Shown: positions 46,600 to 56,189 of the stretch, piece after piece
How the letters are laid out: each line of letters starts with the position of its first letter
How positions within the stretch are numbered: position 1 is the stretch's first letter
From: Loripinus fragilis
Taxonomy: Eukaryota; Mollusca; Bivalvia; Lucinida; Lucinidae
Direction: 5' to 3'
Assembly: GCA_964019695.1 (NCBI GenBank)
Contig: OZ026522.1
Location: 62,271,811 to 62,335,810 of the forward strand
Length of the DNA stretch: 64,000 bases
Program-made: the position numbers and the translations under genes
Notes under the pieces: model-generated
Seen by the model: the letters and a program-made list of their open reading frames with translations, nothing else
Databases searched by the model: none
What the model was told of the DNA's origin: nothing

Positions 46600-46727
46600 T
46601 GGCCGAAAGGGTCTGTTGAAAGTTACTGGCGGAAACTCTTTTCTCAGCTTTCGACAGCTAGTAAAACCCTAAAAATAAGAACACGTAAATAGATGACGTA
46701 ATCCGTATTTGGGAATTCTTAATCAAG
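46600..46727 (+). promoter_or_regulatory. probable core promoter of the RNF115/126-type gene
   Basis: Directly upstream of the start codon. A CRE-type TGACGTAA lies at 46694-46701, and the start codon sits in CAAGATGGCGG, a YY1-like motif often seen at the 5' ends of TATA-less housekeeping genes. No TATA box. Positional inference only. Confidence 0.4.
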
Positions 46728-46817
46728 ATGGCGGAAGCAGCCGTCGAAAATCCATCGACGAACGCAAATAAGTTTTATTGTCACCAATGTACAGCTGAAA
46801 TTAAACCCAAATTGCCA
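46728..46817 (+). CDS. RNF126: RNF115/RNF126-type E3 ubiquitin ligase, coding exon 1
   Basis: Thirty codons from ATG to the donor CCA|GTACGT: MAEAAVENPS..NKFYCHQCTAEIKPKLP. This matches the start of RNF126 (MAEASPH..YFCHCCSVEIVPRLP): the first CxxC of the N-terminal zinc ribbon, the xxEI and the RLP/KLP all align. The family are cytosolic RING ligases; in vertebrates the N-terminal finger binds BAG6 and hydrophobic clients for protein quality control. Most invertebrates have one gene for the RNF115/RNF126 pair, so the symbol stands for the pair. Phase 0 exit. Neighbour ARL15 is divergent, 29.8 kb away. Confidence 0.92.
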
Positions 46818-47178
46818 GTACGTGTAGATGTATAACATTCTTAATTCCCGGGAATTAGATAAAGTAGTTGTGGTTCAGCAATTTCAGGATAGTCATTTAA
46901 TTGATTGTTTTTTAAGGTTGAAAAAATACATTTCCAAAGGGCAATGAACCATCAGAACCATCAACCGTATACTATTTTGATCCTAGCTAGTGGGGAAACA
47001 AGTCGTTTTGCCTTAAGACTAGGTTGCCCTAATTCGTTTCGCCCCTAGTTGTTTCGCGTGCCTAGATGTTTCGCCCCTACACCCTATTGTTATGTCGCAG
47101 AATAGCTCGTGAGCTAATGTTGTCTGTTACATTGTAAGCGACGTTAAATAAGGCTTCTTTAACTTTACACCCAAGTCG
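46818..47178. other. start of RNF intron 1
   Basis: Contains a cluster of degenerate 'gtttcgccccta' repeats at about 47000-47080 and a 'gcgacgttaaataagg' retroelement-tail-like piece at about 47139. No exon. Confidence 0.4.
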
Positions 47179-48678
47179 GTGGAAGGTGTGGTGAAACTAC
47201 TGCTTAAACTAAATCCCAATAAAGCCTCTGGACCAGATTTGCTTCCTGCAAGGGTTCTTAAGGAGATGGCCACAGAGATTGGACCGTTCCTGACCATTAT
47301 TTTTCAAAAGAGCTTTGATACTGGGATAGTACCAAAAGACTGGAGAACAGCTAACGTAACTGCCATCTTTAAAAAAGGGGAGAAATACAAAGCATCAAAT
47401 TACAGGCCAGTCTCCCTTACCAGTCTATGCTGCAAGATTCAGGAACATATTGTTACCAGCAACGTTCTCAAACACCTGGATGAATATGAGATACTCACAG
47501 ACTGCCAGCATGGTTTTAGAGCCAGGCGAAGCTGCGAAACACAACTGCTTACATTAGCCCATGAACTTATTCAAGGCTTAGACAAGAAGCACCAGCACGA
47601 CCTGATCATCTTAGACTTCTCAAAAGCATTTGATCGCGTCCCCCATGAGCGTCTGTTAAAGAAATTGGAGCATTATGGTATCAGGGACAATGTACACCGA
47701 TGGATACGATCATTCCTAACGGACAGGACTCAACAGGTGCTGGTTGAAGGAGCAACCTCAGACAGTATACCAGTCATAAGTGGAGTGCCGCAGGGAACAG
47801 TCTTGGGACCACTGTTGTTTCTTCTATTTATAAATGACCTCCCAGACAGCGTCCAGTCAAATACTCGGCTTTTTGCAGATGACTGTATTCTCTATAGAAG
47901 GATAAAGAACCAGAGAGACTGTGACATCTTACAAGATGACCTAGACAAGCTAGCATCATGGGAGAAGAAATGGGGTATGTCCTTTCACCCAGACAAGTGT
48001 AGCACCATCAGAGTATCAAGGTCAAGAAATCCTGTTGTTAGAGAGTACTCATTGAAGGGACATGTTCTTACATCAGAGGATTCCACACGATATCTTGGTG
48101 TAGAGATGCAAACAAACATGGCTTGGAATAAGCATATGGACCAGACCATAAAGAAGGGAAACAGTATGATAGGCTTCCTGAGACGAAACCTGAAGGTCAG
48201 CAATGAATCAACAAAAACAGCTGCATATCTTTCTCTCGTCAGACCCATACTGGAGTACTGTTGCACAGTCTGGAGCCCCTACACCCAAGACTACATCAAC
48301 AAACTCGAAATGGTCCAGCGTAGAGCGGCTAGGTATGTTACCAACAGATACCACAACACCAGCAGCGTGACCTCCATGTTGGAACATTTAGAATGGGAAT
48401 CACTGGAATCGAGACGTGTCAAGTGTCAGCTTACTATGTTGTTTAAGATAATCAACGACCTAGTAGACATCCCACCAGATCAGTATCTAACGGAAGCCTC
48501 AACAAGAACCAGGTCACATCACTCTCACAAATTCAGACATGTCCCAGCTTCTAGTGACTACTTCAAAAACAGCTTCTTCCCAAGAACCATTGTTCTTTGG
48601 AATTCCCTGCCAGCCTCTTTGGCAGACGCTCCCAGTTTGGTATCTTTCAAACGGGAGCTCAGCACCATGTCATTCTAA
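47179..48678 (+). pseudogene. 5'-truncated non-LTR reverse transcriptase with an open frame (jockey/CR1-like)
   Basis: A 499-codon frame without stop or frameshift, but lacking an ATG and the endonuclease: it opens at GTG with VEGVVKLLLKLNPNKASGPD. RT blocks: NVTAIFKKGEK, NYRPVSLTS (about residue 75), HGFRARRSCETQL, LIILDFSKAFDRVPH (about 144), GVPQGTVLGPLLFLLFIND (about 204), LFADDCILY with the catalytic DD (about 231), HPDKCS, TRYLGV, then the thumb MVQRRAARY and a C-terminal SFFPRTIVLWNSLP. The open frame suggests recent insertion. Lies in sense in RNF intron 1. Confidence 0.9.
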
Positions 48679-48972
48679 TCTGTTTAGGGTCCGTCAAATG
48701 CAAGTAAATCCTAGTGACTTCTTGTGCTGTGCTGGCGGGGACTTCGTGTGCCCTGGTACCTGCAAGGTAGCTAGATTGGACAAGACCGAAGGATTGAAAA
48801 TGCATTCGGCACAACTTTTCTAAATTCTTCTGACTTTCCTATCATGCCTTTTCTTTGCTTCTAACTTTCCTATCGATTCTTCTCTTTTTCTTTTCTTAAG
48901 TCGCAACCCCCGCGCTATAACAGTCAAGAGTGACGGACAGCGCGTAAACCATAGATGTAGATGTAGATGTAG
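47179..48972 (+). mobile_element. extent of the truncated retroelement with (GTAGAT)n tail
   Basis: After the stop codon a 290-bp 3' UTR ends 'gcgtaaaccatagatgtaga' with three to four GTAGAT repeats. 'aagtcg' flanks both ends (47173-47178, 48973-48978), a possible short target duplication. Confidence 0.7.
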
Positions 48973-48978
48973 AAGTCG

Positions 48979-49038
48979 TTTCGCTCCATTTTTCCAATCC
49001 CTTCAACAATCTTATTTAAACTCACACTCTTAAATTTA
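48979..49038. other. short spacer
   Basis: Contains another 'gtcgtttcgctcc', matching the 'gtttcgcccc' cluster left of the retroelement, as expected if the element inserted into that cluster. Confidence 0.4.
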
Positions 49039-49647
49039 GGTCGGGTCTGAAAGCCCCTGCCGAGCCGAGCCGCCGAGTACCGACCTACATAGTTTATTTT
49101 TTCAAATTCATCCTCAGTGGAGATTTTTCATAAATATTTTTTTTATTTAAAATCATCACATAGACTAAAATCGATAAGTGGAACAATAATAATAATAGTA
49201 AATAACAATAATTTTGATTTTATTGCCATTTTATTGCTCGCAGGGGGCCTTAAAGCAACAGCTGAGTTAATCAAGATTTCAGTTGATTTTTATTGGAAGT
49301 TTGAGAGGTCTACAAGCGAGTTTGGCAATTATTCTGAAAATAAAAGATAAGTGAAGAAAAAGTTTAAAGGAATCTTACTTAAAAATTCGTTAATTTCACG
49401 AAAATGGTCATTTTCCTAAAGGCCACATCCAGTTCTATTTATAGACATTTTGAGTAACCTTAATGAAATGGTAATTAAATCCAAATTATAACTATTAACA
49501 ATGATTATTAATGTTCCACTTATTGCTTTTAGTCTATGTGATGATTTTAGATAAATTTATATTTGAAAAATCTCCACGGAGAATGATATTGAAAAATAAA
49601 CTATGCAGGTCGGCAGCTTGGCTAGGCAGGGGCTTTCAGACCCGACC
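49039..49647. mobile_element. intact MULE-like non-autonomous element, 609 bp
   Basis: Ends 'ggtcgggtctgaaagcccct' inverted, TIR about 90 bp with mismatches, and a perfect 9-bp duplication 'ttaaattta' (49030-49038, 49648-49656). It is the uninterrupted reference for the nested copy at 33597-39216. Confidence 0.92.
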
Positions 49648-49728
49648 TTAAATTTACCTGGATATGATATTCCAATAGATTTGCTAATAATTTATTTCTG
49701 ATCCTTGCTGCATCGAAGTCCAGGAAGA

Positions 49729-49990
49729 GTGGTAGCTCGGTGGTTAGCACACTTGCCTCTGGTGCTAGAGGTCCCAGATTGGATCCCTGCACACGTCGAG
49801 GAAAATTTCTGTGTCCGAACACGCTTTCCCTAGTAGTGTCATTTGCAGGGATGACACAATAGATTAGTGTGCCGTCCTTTGGATCGGGACGTTAACTGGA
49901 TGTCCCCTGTGCAGGGAAAGTCGCGTATATAGAACACCTGCGGATAATACTCGAAAGAGGGCCTGGCAGTATATAAAGAAAGAAAGAGAG
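49729..49990 (+). mobile_element. tRNA-derived SINE
   Basis: The head 'gtggtagctcggtggttagc' contains a box A-like element, and 'cagattggatccctgcac' a box B-like element about 35 bp on. The body has 'ggatcgggacgttaactgga' and the tail 'gtatataaagaaagaaag'. It does not fold as a functional tRNA (no matching acceptor strand or CCA-side), so it is a SINE. A tail fragment of the same family is at about 50970-51016. Confidence 0.8.
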
Positions 49991-50002
49991 TCACCCCTTG
50001 TG

Positions 50003-50315
50003 TAGTGTTTCCCATAAAGAGGAGTAGCAGGGGGGAGCCCTGCTGCCCTAAAACTCCCCCCTCCTGCCCTTATTTTCATTTTAATATAAAAATAGTAATA
50101 TTTTTATTTTTACTGTATAAAATAACTTTTTGTTATCCCAATGAATCCTATGCTCTACTAGAAGCTATTCTAACCTTTTAACAGACATCCTTTATCTAAC
50201 TCACATTTGAAAAGTCTGTTCTAACAAAAGTGCCCTTTGGGGTGAATTTCACCTATCAAAAGTGCCCTTTTTCTGGCCAGAACCCTGCCCTTTTATCAGG
50301 CTGTGGGGAACACTA
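50003..50315. mobile_element. MITE with hAT-like ends
   Basis: Ends 'tagtgtttccc' and 'ggggaacacta' inverted. The interior has paired 'aaaagtgccctttt' type segments. 'cttgtg' occurs next to both ends but is offset, so no clean target duplication. Confidence 0.6.
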
Positions 50316-50363
50316 CTTGTGTAGGTTAAAGAACCTTATGGTAATTTAGATATGGATATTTAT

Positions 50364-50921
50364 TAAAGCTGCAACAGAAATTGTATTGTATCGCGATACG
50401 TTTTCTGACGATACGCATATGGTATCGTGAGGTCATCTCACGATACGCTAACGATACAGCACTTGGTGTTATATATTAGAAATGAATTTTAAAAATGTAT
50501 GCTTTTGTACAAAAGGAATGTTACCATTTTCCCTTTTAATTGTTCTGCTTTTATCAGTTAACCCTTTTCCATGCTAAACACTTGATGTATCCTATTTTGA
50601 AACAATGTATAACAAGATCATCTGGCTTTTGAGAATCCAGCTGATCCTAATCTACACAGTTTTCGGTTCTGCTTGTTAATACATGCTAATAATTGAAATA
50701 TTTTAAAAGAATTTGATAAAAACTGGGGAAGAGTGTAGTACATAAAAACATCCAGCATGACAAAGGTTAATATTTGAGTATTTACTTCTCCTAATTTCAT
50801 AGATCTATGTTGTTTCTAAGGTTCTAAAGTTGTCAAAAATGTATCGCGATACATATTGTATCGTGAGGCAAATATCGTGATACGTATCGTATTGTGAAAT
50901 ATCAGTATCGTTGCAGCCCTA
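50364..50921. mobile_element. non-autonomous hAT-like element, 8-bp TSD
   Basis: Ends 'taaagctgcaac' and (inverted) 'tagggctgcaacgatac', inner repeats 'tatcgcgatac'. Flanks 'atatttat' and 'atatttgt', an 8-bp duplication with one mismatch. The GGGCTGCAACGATAC ending is a common hAT terminus. Confidence 0.75.
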
Positions 50922-50969
50922 ATATTTGTAGGCTTTCATCCTGCAAACTGGAGTGTAAAAAGTACACAT

Positions 50970-51016
50970 GGCGATAATGCTCGTGAGGGTATCAGGCAGT
51001 ATATAGAGAAAGAAAG
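50970..51016 (+). repeat. SINE 3' tail fragment
   Basis: 'gcgataatgctcgtgagggt' and 'caggcagtatatagagaaag' match the 3' end of the SINE at 49729-49990. Confidence 0.65.
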
Positions 51017-51875
51017 AACGGTAAATCTGATCATTTAACAGGTTGGGAACACTTCTATTTTGATCTATTATAGTTCAATCAATCAAAAATAGGTCTGTTT
51101 GTTTACTTTAAAAAAGCACTGAAATAATGCTTTATATTTGCTCTGCGCATTGTGTTGCCAAAAAATTGCAAAATCATTCTCCAGCCAATAGTGTTTTCCC
51201 CCAGTCCACAAAAAGGGCATGGTAAAGTTTCCAGGAAAAGGGCACTTTAAGCGTGTTACAGCATGCAAAGAGGGCACTTTTGAATGTGCCGCGAGAGGCT
51301 AAGAGGTCATTTTTTAACGCGCTGCAACAGGCTTCGAGTGCACATTTAGGCCCAAATTTAAATGCCAAATATAAATTTATGCCTCTTAGCATGATGCTAT
51401 TTATTTAATTATTATTTTAGAACTAGAGTGGCATTTTCTGAACTCCTATTTTAAGATTGCACACTATAAAGTAATGTGTCGGAATTACCTGTGGTAATTA
51501 GTGACCATTGTAAAAGGATTAACAATGAGTAAAATAGTGTAACAGAAGTTGTCTTCCTTGCTACTTCAGGCTTCCAACTGAAGAAGCAGTAACTTCCTTA
51601 CAATACAATACAAAATTTATTTATATAGTCAGAAATACAATACAATACAATGCAATGCAATACAATATATTTATTCAGCATTAAACATATAACACAAAAC
51701 AGTATAACATTAGCTATGAATAGCTAGTTACCGACTTAGTTTTTGTCAAATTTTTATGATTTTTTTACCAAAATGTAGGGCATTTAATGTAGTTTAAGAA
51801 AAGGGGCATGCCACTTGGAAAAAGGGCATGGTGAGGCGCCATGCTAAAACTGGCTAGGGAAAACACTTGCCAAAC
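51017..51875. other. RNF intron 1, no gene; AATAC simple repeats
   Basis: An AATAC-type microsatellite is found at about 51601-51670. 'gggcatggtaaagtttccag' and 'aaaagggcatggtgaggcgc' pieces flank it. No exon-like segment. Confidence 0.45.
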
Positions 51876-53075
51876 CAAGGTTGGGCGGTCGAAACCACCC
51901 CTGGTTTTAACCAGCGGTTTTAACCGGTTAAAACCGCCCCGGTCAATAAGCCAAAAAGTGGTCAATACTGGTCAATAAGAATCTGAGTGGTCAATTGAAA
52001 ATTCAAAGGAATGTTTTTGTGGTGGATTGAGATATTTGTACAGGTTTTATGAAAAAAATTACTGTTTTGTCCCTGCAAAGGGCACTTTTCACGGTTAGAT
52101 TTCCATCTCAAGACCTTAGCACGGAGTTCTGAATTACAGTCCATGCACCTAACACTAGTTTTTCTTGCATCATCAAAGGCAGAATAGAATAACCATGCAG
52201 GGTTTTTGCTCAATTTTGAGACAATAACTTTATTAGTTTATGACACTTGGTTAATTATTAACTGATAACAGCAGATAGCTGAATGACCACTTTTTCACAC
52301 CTTTATATACACACAGATGCCACTGAATTAGCCAATACATTTTAAGCTCAGTGATTAGATAGGTGTTATAAACTGGACACACCTTCTTAAGTCTGAGAGA
52401 CATGCCCTGTATTTTCACAATTTATTTTGTTCTAGGGTATTTAAAGTAAAAAATAACTTCTTGACATTAAGTGTTTTCTTTATAATTTTCACCCCTTTGT
52501 CTTTTCCGGTAAGAAGCCAAACCAATTTACAGCATCTTTTATTTGTACATGATGACCTCTTTGATGACCAATTTGAAGCATTTGATTTTTTTTTACTTTC
52601 TCTCATTTTAAAATAAGTCCTTGATTTAAATATTTTTTTTATTTCTATGACAAAAACTAGTTTTAAAATTTATTTTGATTATTTGAATTTGCCTTTTTTA
52701 TTAATGGTTAATAGAAAATAAGTTCAAGACTGTTAGTCTGAACTGAAAGTTGTGGTAATGATTTGGACTGAAAACATTTCATTTTTGTTTATTTTACGGC
52801 TTAATAATTATTAATACTTTTTTTAAAGCAAAATCAACTAAAACAACAACAACACATTTTCAGTTAAACTTTATTGTATTATCTTATATTAAACTACTTT
52901 TAGTACTTTATAGATTTCAGTAAAACGGGGGATAAATAATGCCAAGTGTCTTCACATCAACCCATTTTTTTCAATCAACCAATTGACCACCAATCGACCA
53001 GTAATGACCGGTTAAAACCAGTAATGACCACTGGTCTGGTCAATATGCATATTGACCGGTCGATTGCCAACCCTG
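51876..53075. mobile_element. hAT-like non-autonomous element, perfect 8-bp TSD
   Basis: 1200 bp. Ends 'caaggttggg' and (inverted) 'cagggttggc'; subterminal 'aaccggttaaaaccgc' and 'tggtcaatactggtcaat' repeats face their complements at 52970-53060. The flanks repeat 'tgccaaac' exactly (51868-51875, 53076-53083). TIR and TSD length are diagnostic of hAT. No transposase. Confidence 0.9.
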
Positions 53076-53629
53076 TGCCAAACTGTAGACTTTGTTGATG
53101 CGATTTGATGTTGTAATAGTTTTGACTTCAGTGAGAATTTTTTGCAGAATACCCCTTTTTTATAAATTTGTCTCTTGATTTTGTGAGATATTCAATTTAA
53201 CAGATGAATTTTCAATAAATAGATAGATAGAATAAATTCAGCCTCCTTCAAAAAAAAGGAGTCCCAGCACCAAAAATGGGAGTTCTGACTACGCAAGGTT
53301 GGAAAAATGCTGGCAAATAAGCATATTTGCCATGCCAGTGGCATTTACCGGGAAATAATGGCAAATAATGGGAAATACTGGCAAATAATATTTTCAACCC
53401 TCCACATTTAGATTGGTAAATTCAGTAAAGTAAATTCAGTAATAGAGGTTATTTGACTTAATATTTCATTTCTACTAGTTTATCAGGCTTTCAGCTAAAT
53501 TATCTTTAAGGTATAAGTCTAATTCTTTAAACATTCAGATTTAATAAGTGAATTTTAGAAGAAAAAAACCCATTTTGTACACACCAAAGTACTCATCAGT
53601 TGGCTTGTCCATAGCTACAGACAAGGTTG

Positions 53630-53845
53630 GGTGAGTGACCCTTATCTGTACTATAAATCAATTGAAGACACACCTGTTTGTGGTCACCTGGACTTTAATT
53701 GTCTACAGTTAAAATATGAAGTTACGGTCAGGTATTTGGCTGAGTGACCCTTATCTGTATAGCTCAATTAAAGACACTCATGTTTGTGGTCATCTGGACT
53801 TTAATTGCCAAAAGTTAAAATATGAAGTCAATCATGACATTCTGC
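53630..53845 (+). repeat. tandem duplication, about 108-bp unit
   Basis: 'gagtgacccttatctgta', 'tgtttgtggtca.ctggact' and 'agttaaaatatgaagt' occur twice in order. Confidence 0.8.
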
Positions 53846-54298
53846 CCCTGGCTATACAGTATCCACTTGAATATAGTTTGCAAGAGCTGTGTTGTTATAA
53901 CAAATTATGACAGGCACAGGTGTCAAAAAATTGCCAGATACACTGTAACACAGGTAAATTTTCTCCCCCTTAAATGTCAAATTAGAATTTACCCTTATCC
54001 TGCTGAACACAGAATTAACCATTGTCCTGTTGAATCCGTTTTTGAAAACACTGATCAGCTGGTTTCTTTCAGAAGCTATTCTTTTTACATTAATTGAAAA
54101 TACAGATTTAAGCTAAATAGGATCAAATTTGGGAGAAGTGTTACTGTGTTGTACATAAAATATCTAGCATGATAAGGGCTGAAGATACTATTTGTTGTTA
54201 AAAATTATTTCATAATTTCAGTGTAAGATTCATTTTTGGCTGTTTTAACATGTTTAAATGTATTTAAAGGTTTTATGCTGATACTGTAGCCTCATATT

Positions 54299-54655
54299 CA
54301 ACAGGGAAAAAGACTAACAGGGGCCCAGTAGCCCAGTGCCCCTAAAATTTGGGCTGGGTCCCTAAAACTATATGTTCAGGGGCCCAGCTTGCCCCTGAAA
54401 AAGGGTAGTTTGTATGTCAAATCTGACACTTAGTCTAGCTGTTAAGTTCAGCTGATTCCAAATACAATCTATATGGTTAATAATTGAGGAGTACAAATTT
54501 TTAGGCCCAGGGTATGAGTAAAGCAAATGAATTGTGTTGAAATGAGTTAAATTTTCTGCCGAATTTTGGGCCCCTTAGTTTTGGACTGGGCCCCCAATTA
54601 TTTTATTTTAAGGGCCCAGCTTGCTCCTGGCGAAAAATTGTTAGTCTGTATCCCT
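54299..54655. mobile_element. nested small TIR element
   Basis: Ends 'acagggaaaaagactaaca' and (inverted) 'acagggatacagactaaca'. Interior has 'ggggcccag' repeats in both orientations. No clear TSD. Confidence 0.65.
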
Positions 54656-54898
54656 GTTCAATATTAACATTTTCACTCATTTAGTTAAATTATACTATAT
54701 TAAGTTAACTTGCTAAAGATATCTGCCGCATTTTACAGCAAAAAATCATATTTGCCAGTATTTTGTGGTAAAAAAAGTTATATTTGCCATTAATTGTCAC
54801 AAGGGCCTTATTTGCCATGCCGGGAAATACCCATAAATTCCACTGGTAAATAACGGGGGTGGAATTTTCCGCCCGACCTAGTGACTTCGCCAACTGTG

Positions 54899-55924
54899 TG
54901 CAACATGATAAAATTGTTTATACAACGAAATTAAATTGGGCAATTTCATTTAAAAACTTGGTATCTTTTGTTTAGTTCTTTACCAAAAAATGATTGGCTA
55001 TTTGTGTCAATTGTTGAAAATATCACTTCAAATTAGAAGAGACATTTTAACACACCCGCCTAAATAATTACTGCTCACAGACACTTTACCAACTCCTTTG
55101 TTAATTGTTTAAGGAATATAAAGAAGTGAATTTATGATTGGCAAAACATTGTTTATTGTTAAACCTATGCCTTTTCACACTTTTAACTCTGCCATTACAT
55201 GTACTTGGTTTTATAATCAACAGTTTCGGTGATAAAGAATATATTGATACAAAACGCAAAGTTGGAAAATTATCATGTTTGCTTCTTTTTCACATCGGTT
55301 TTGCAACCTAAGTTCGCAATATAACCATATACTGCAAAGAACCAATAAAGGACAAATTATTAACATACAGGAATTAAAAGAATTACACTAATTTACTAAT
55401 TTGACTTGGACGTAAAGAAATCAAACAAACAAAAATAATTCTGTTTTCAGACATCAAGGCAAGCTAATGGCTATCAAAGTTATCAATCAACGTAAAACTT
55501 AGTGTTAAAATGTACTTTTGTGACTTTATTAAGACAGCGGAAGGCTAAAAAAGTTTGATAATTGATGCTCTTTGTAAAAACTCTTACACACTTTTTCAAA
55601 CAATGATATATATCAAATACCATAACCCAGTCTTATTAAATGTTATGGAAAAAAAAACTGTGGTCGAGAAAAAGTATGCCGCATGCAAAGAGTTATGGCC
55701 TGCATACATGAAATAGATACCGTAGATGTTCTAAAATTTGGAACACTAGTTGCCTGCCAAAAAGGCCTAGACATACAGTGTAGACTCAGATCGAAGCAGT
55801 CTGAACAGTGCCTTCCCTGTTTGGTATTCTCACAAACATTTTGTGAATTTCAGCTTAGATACTGGCAGAACTTGACAACAGAAAGAGAAAATTGTTCAAA
55901 TTTTTTTAACTTATATATAAGTTT
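54899..55924. other. RNF intron 1, nothing recognised
   Basis: AT-rich. The 88-codon ORF at 55683-55949 has no recognisable domain and overlaps a repeat at its end; not called. Confidence 0.45.
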
Positions 55925-56100
55925 CAGGACTTTTGTTAAGAGTGTGTAACAGAAAAATAATTTTCTTATTTCTCAACCAAAACATATGTTGTGGGTACTC
56001 AAAAGAACCGTCTCAATGAGATGGTTCTTTTGAGCACCCAAAACATGTGCTACAAACTATGGGTAAGAAGATATTGACAATTTTATGCTGAAAATTTTTG
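55925..56100. repeat. left copy of an inverted repeat around RNF exons 2-3
   Basis: About 165-175 bp, including 'caaccaaaacatatgttgtg' and the dispersed hairpin motif at 55991-56041. It is the inverse of 59826-59987. Ends 39 bp before exon 2. Confidence 0.8.
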
Positions 56101-56139
56101 TTTATAATGTAAACATGTGACTGTTCTTTCTGTTTTTAG

Positions 56140-56189
56140 GATTTTACATGTCCCCAGTGTGATAATGGTTTTATTGAAGAGATAACAGA
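56140..56189 (+). CDS. RNF126: RNF115/126-type ligase, coding exon 2
   Basis: Fifty bases between the acceptor TGTTTTTAG and donor ACAGA|GTAAGT. Phase 0 in, phase 2 out. It encodes DFTCPQCDNGFIEEIT, matching DYICPRCESGFIEEL of RNF126: the second CxxC that completes the zinc ribbon begun in exon 1. Confidence 0.95.

Larger units (their letters stand above)
53294..54898. mobile_element. TIR element with hAT-like ends, interrupted
   Basis: Left 'caaggttgg' and right 'ccaactgtg' ends resemble the preceding hAT element. 'tggcaaataa..tttgccatg' subterminal repeats at 53313-53392 face their complements at 54740-54860. No clean target duplication. Contains a tandem duplication (about 53630-53845) and the element at 54299-54655. 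Confidence 0.65.

Noticed and set aside
49729..49800. tRNA gene
   Set aside because: Box A and B are present but the acceptor and anticodon arms do not fold properly; the downstream body and tail show it is a SINE.
50003..50315. hAT assignment with an 8-bp TSD 'cttgtgta'
   Set aside because: The flanking copies are offset by two bases relative to the TIR ends, so no true duplication could be shown.
55683..55949. 88-codon ORF possibly an extra RNF exon
   Set aside because: Exon 1 to exon 2 joins in frame without it and completes the zinc ribbon; no suitable splice sites at its ends.
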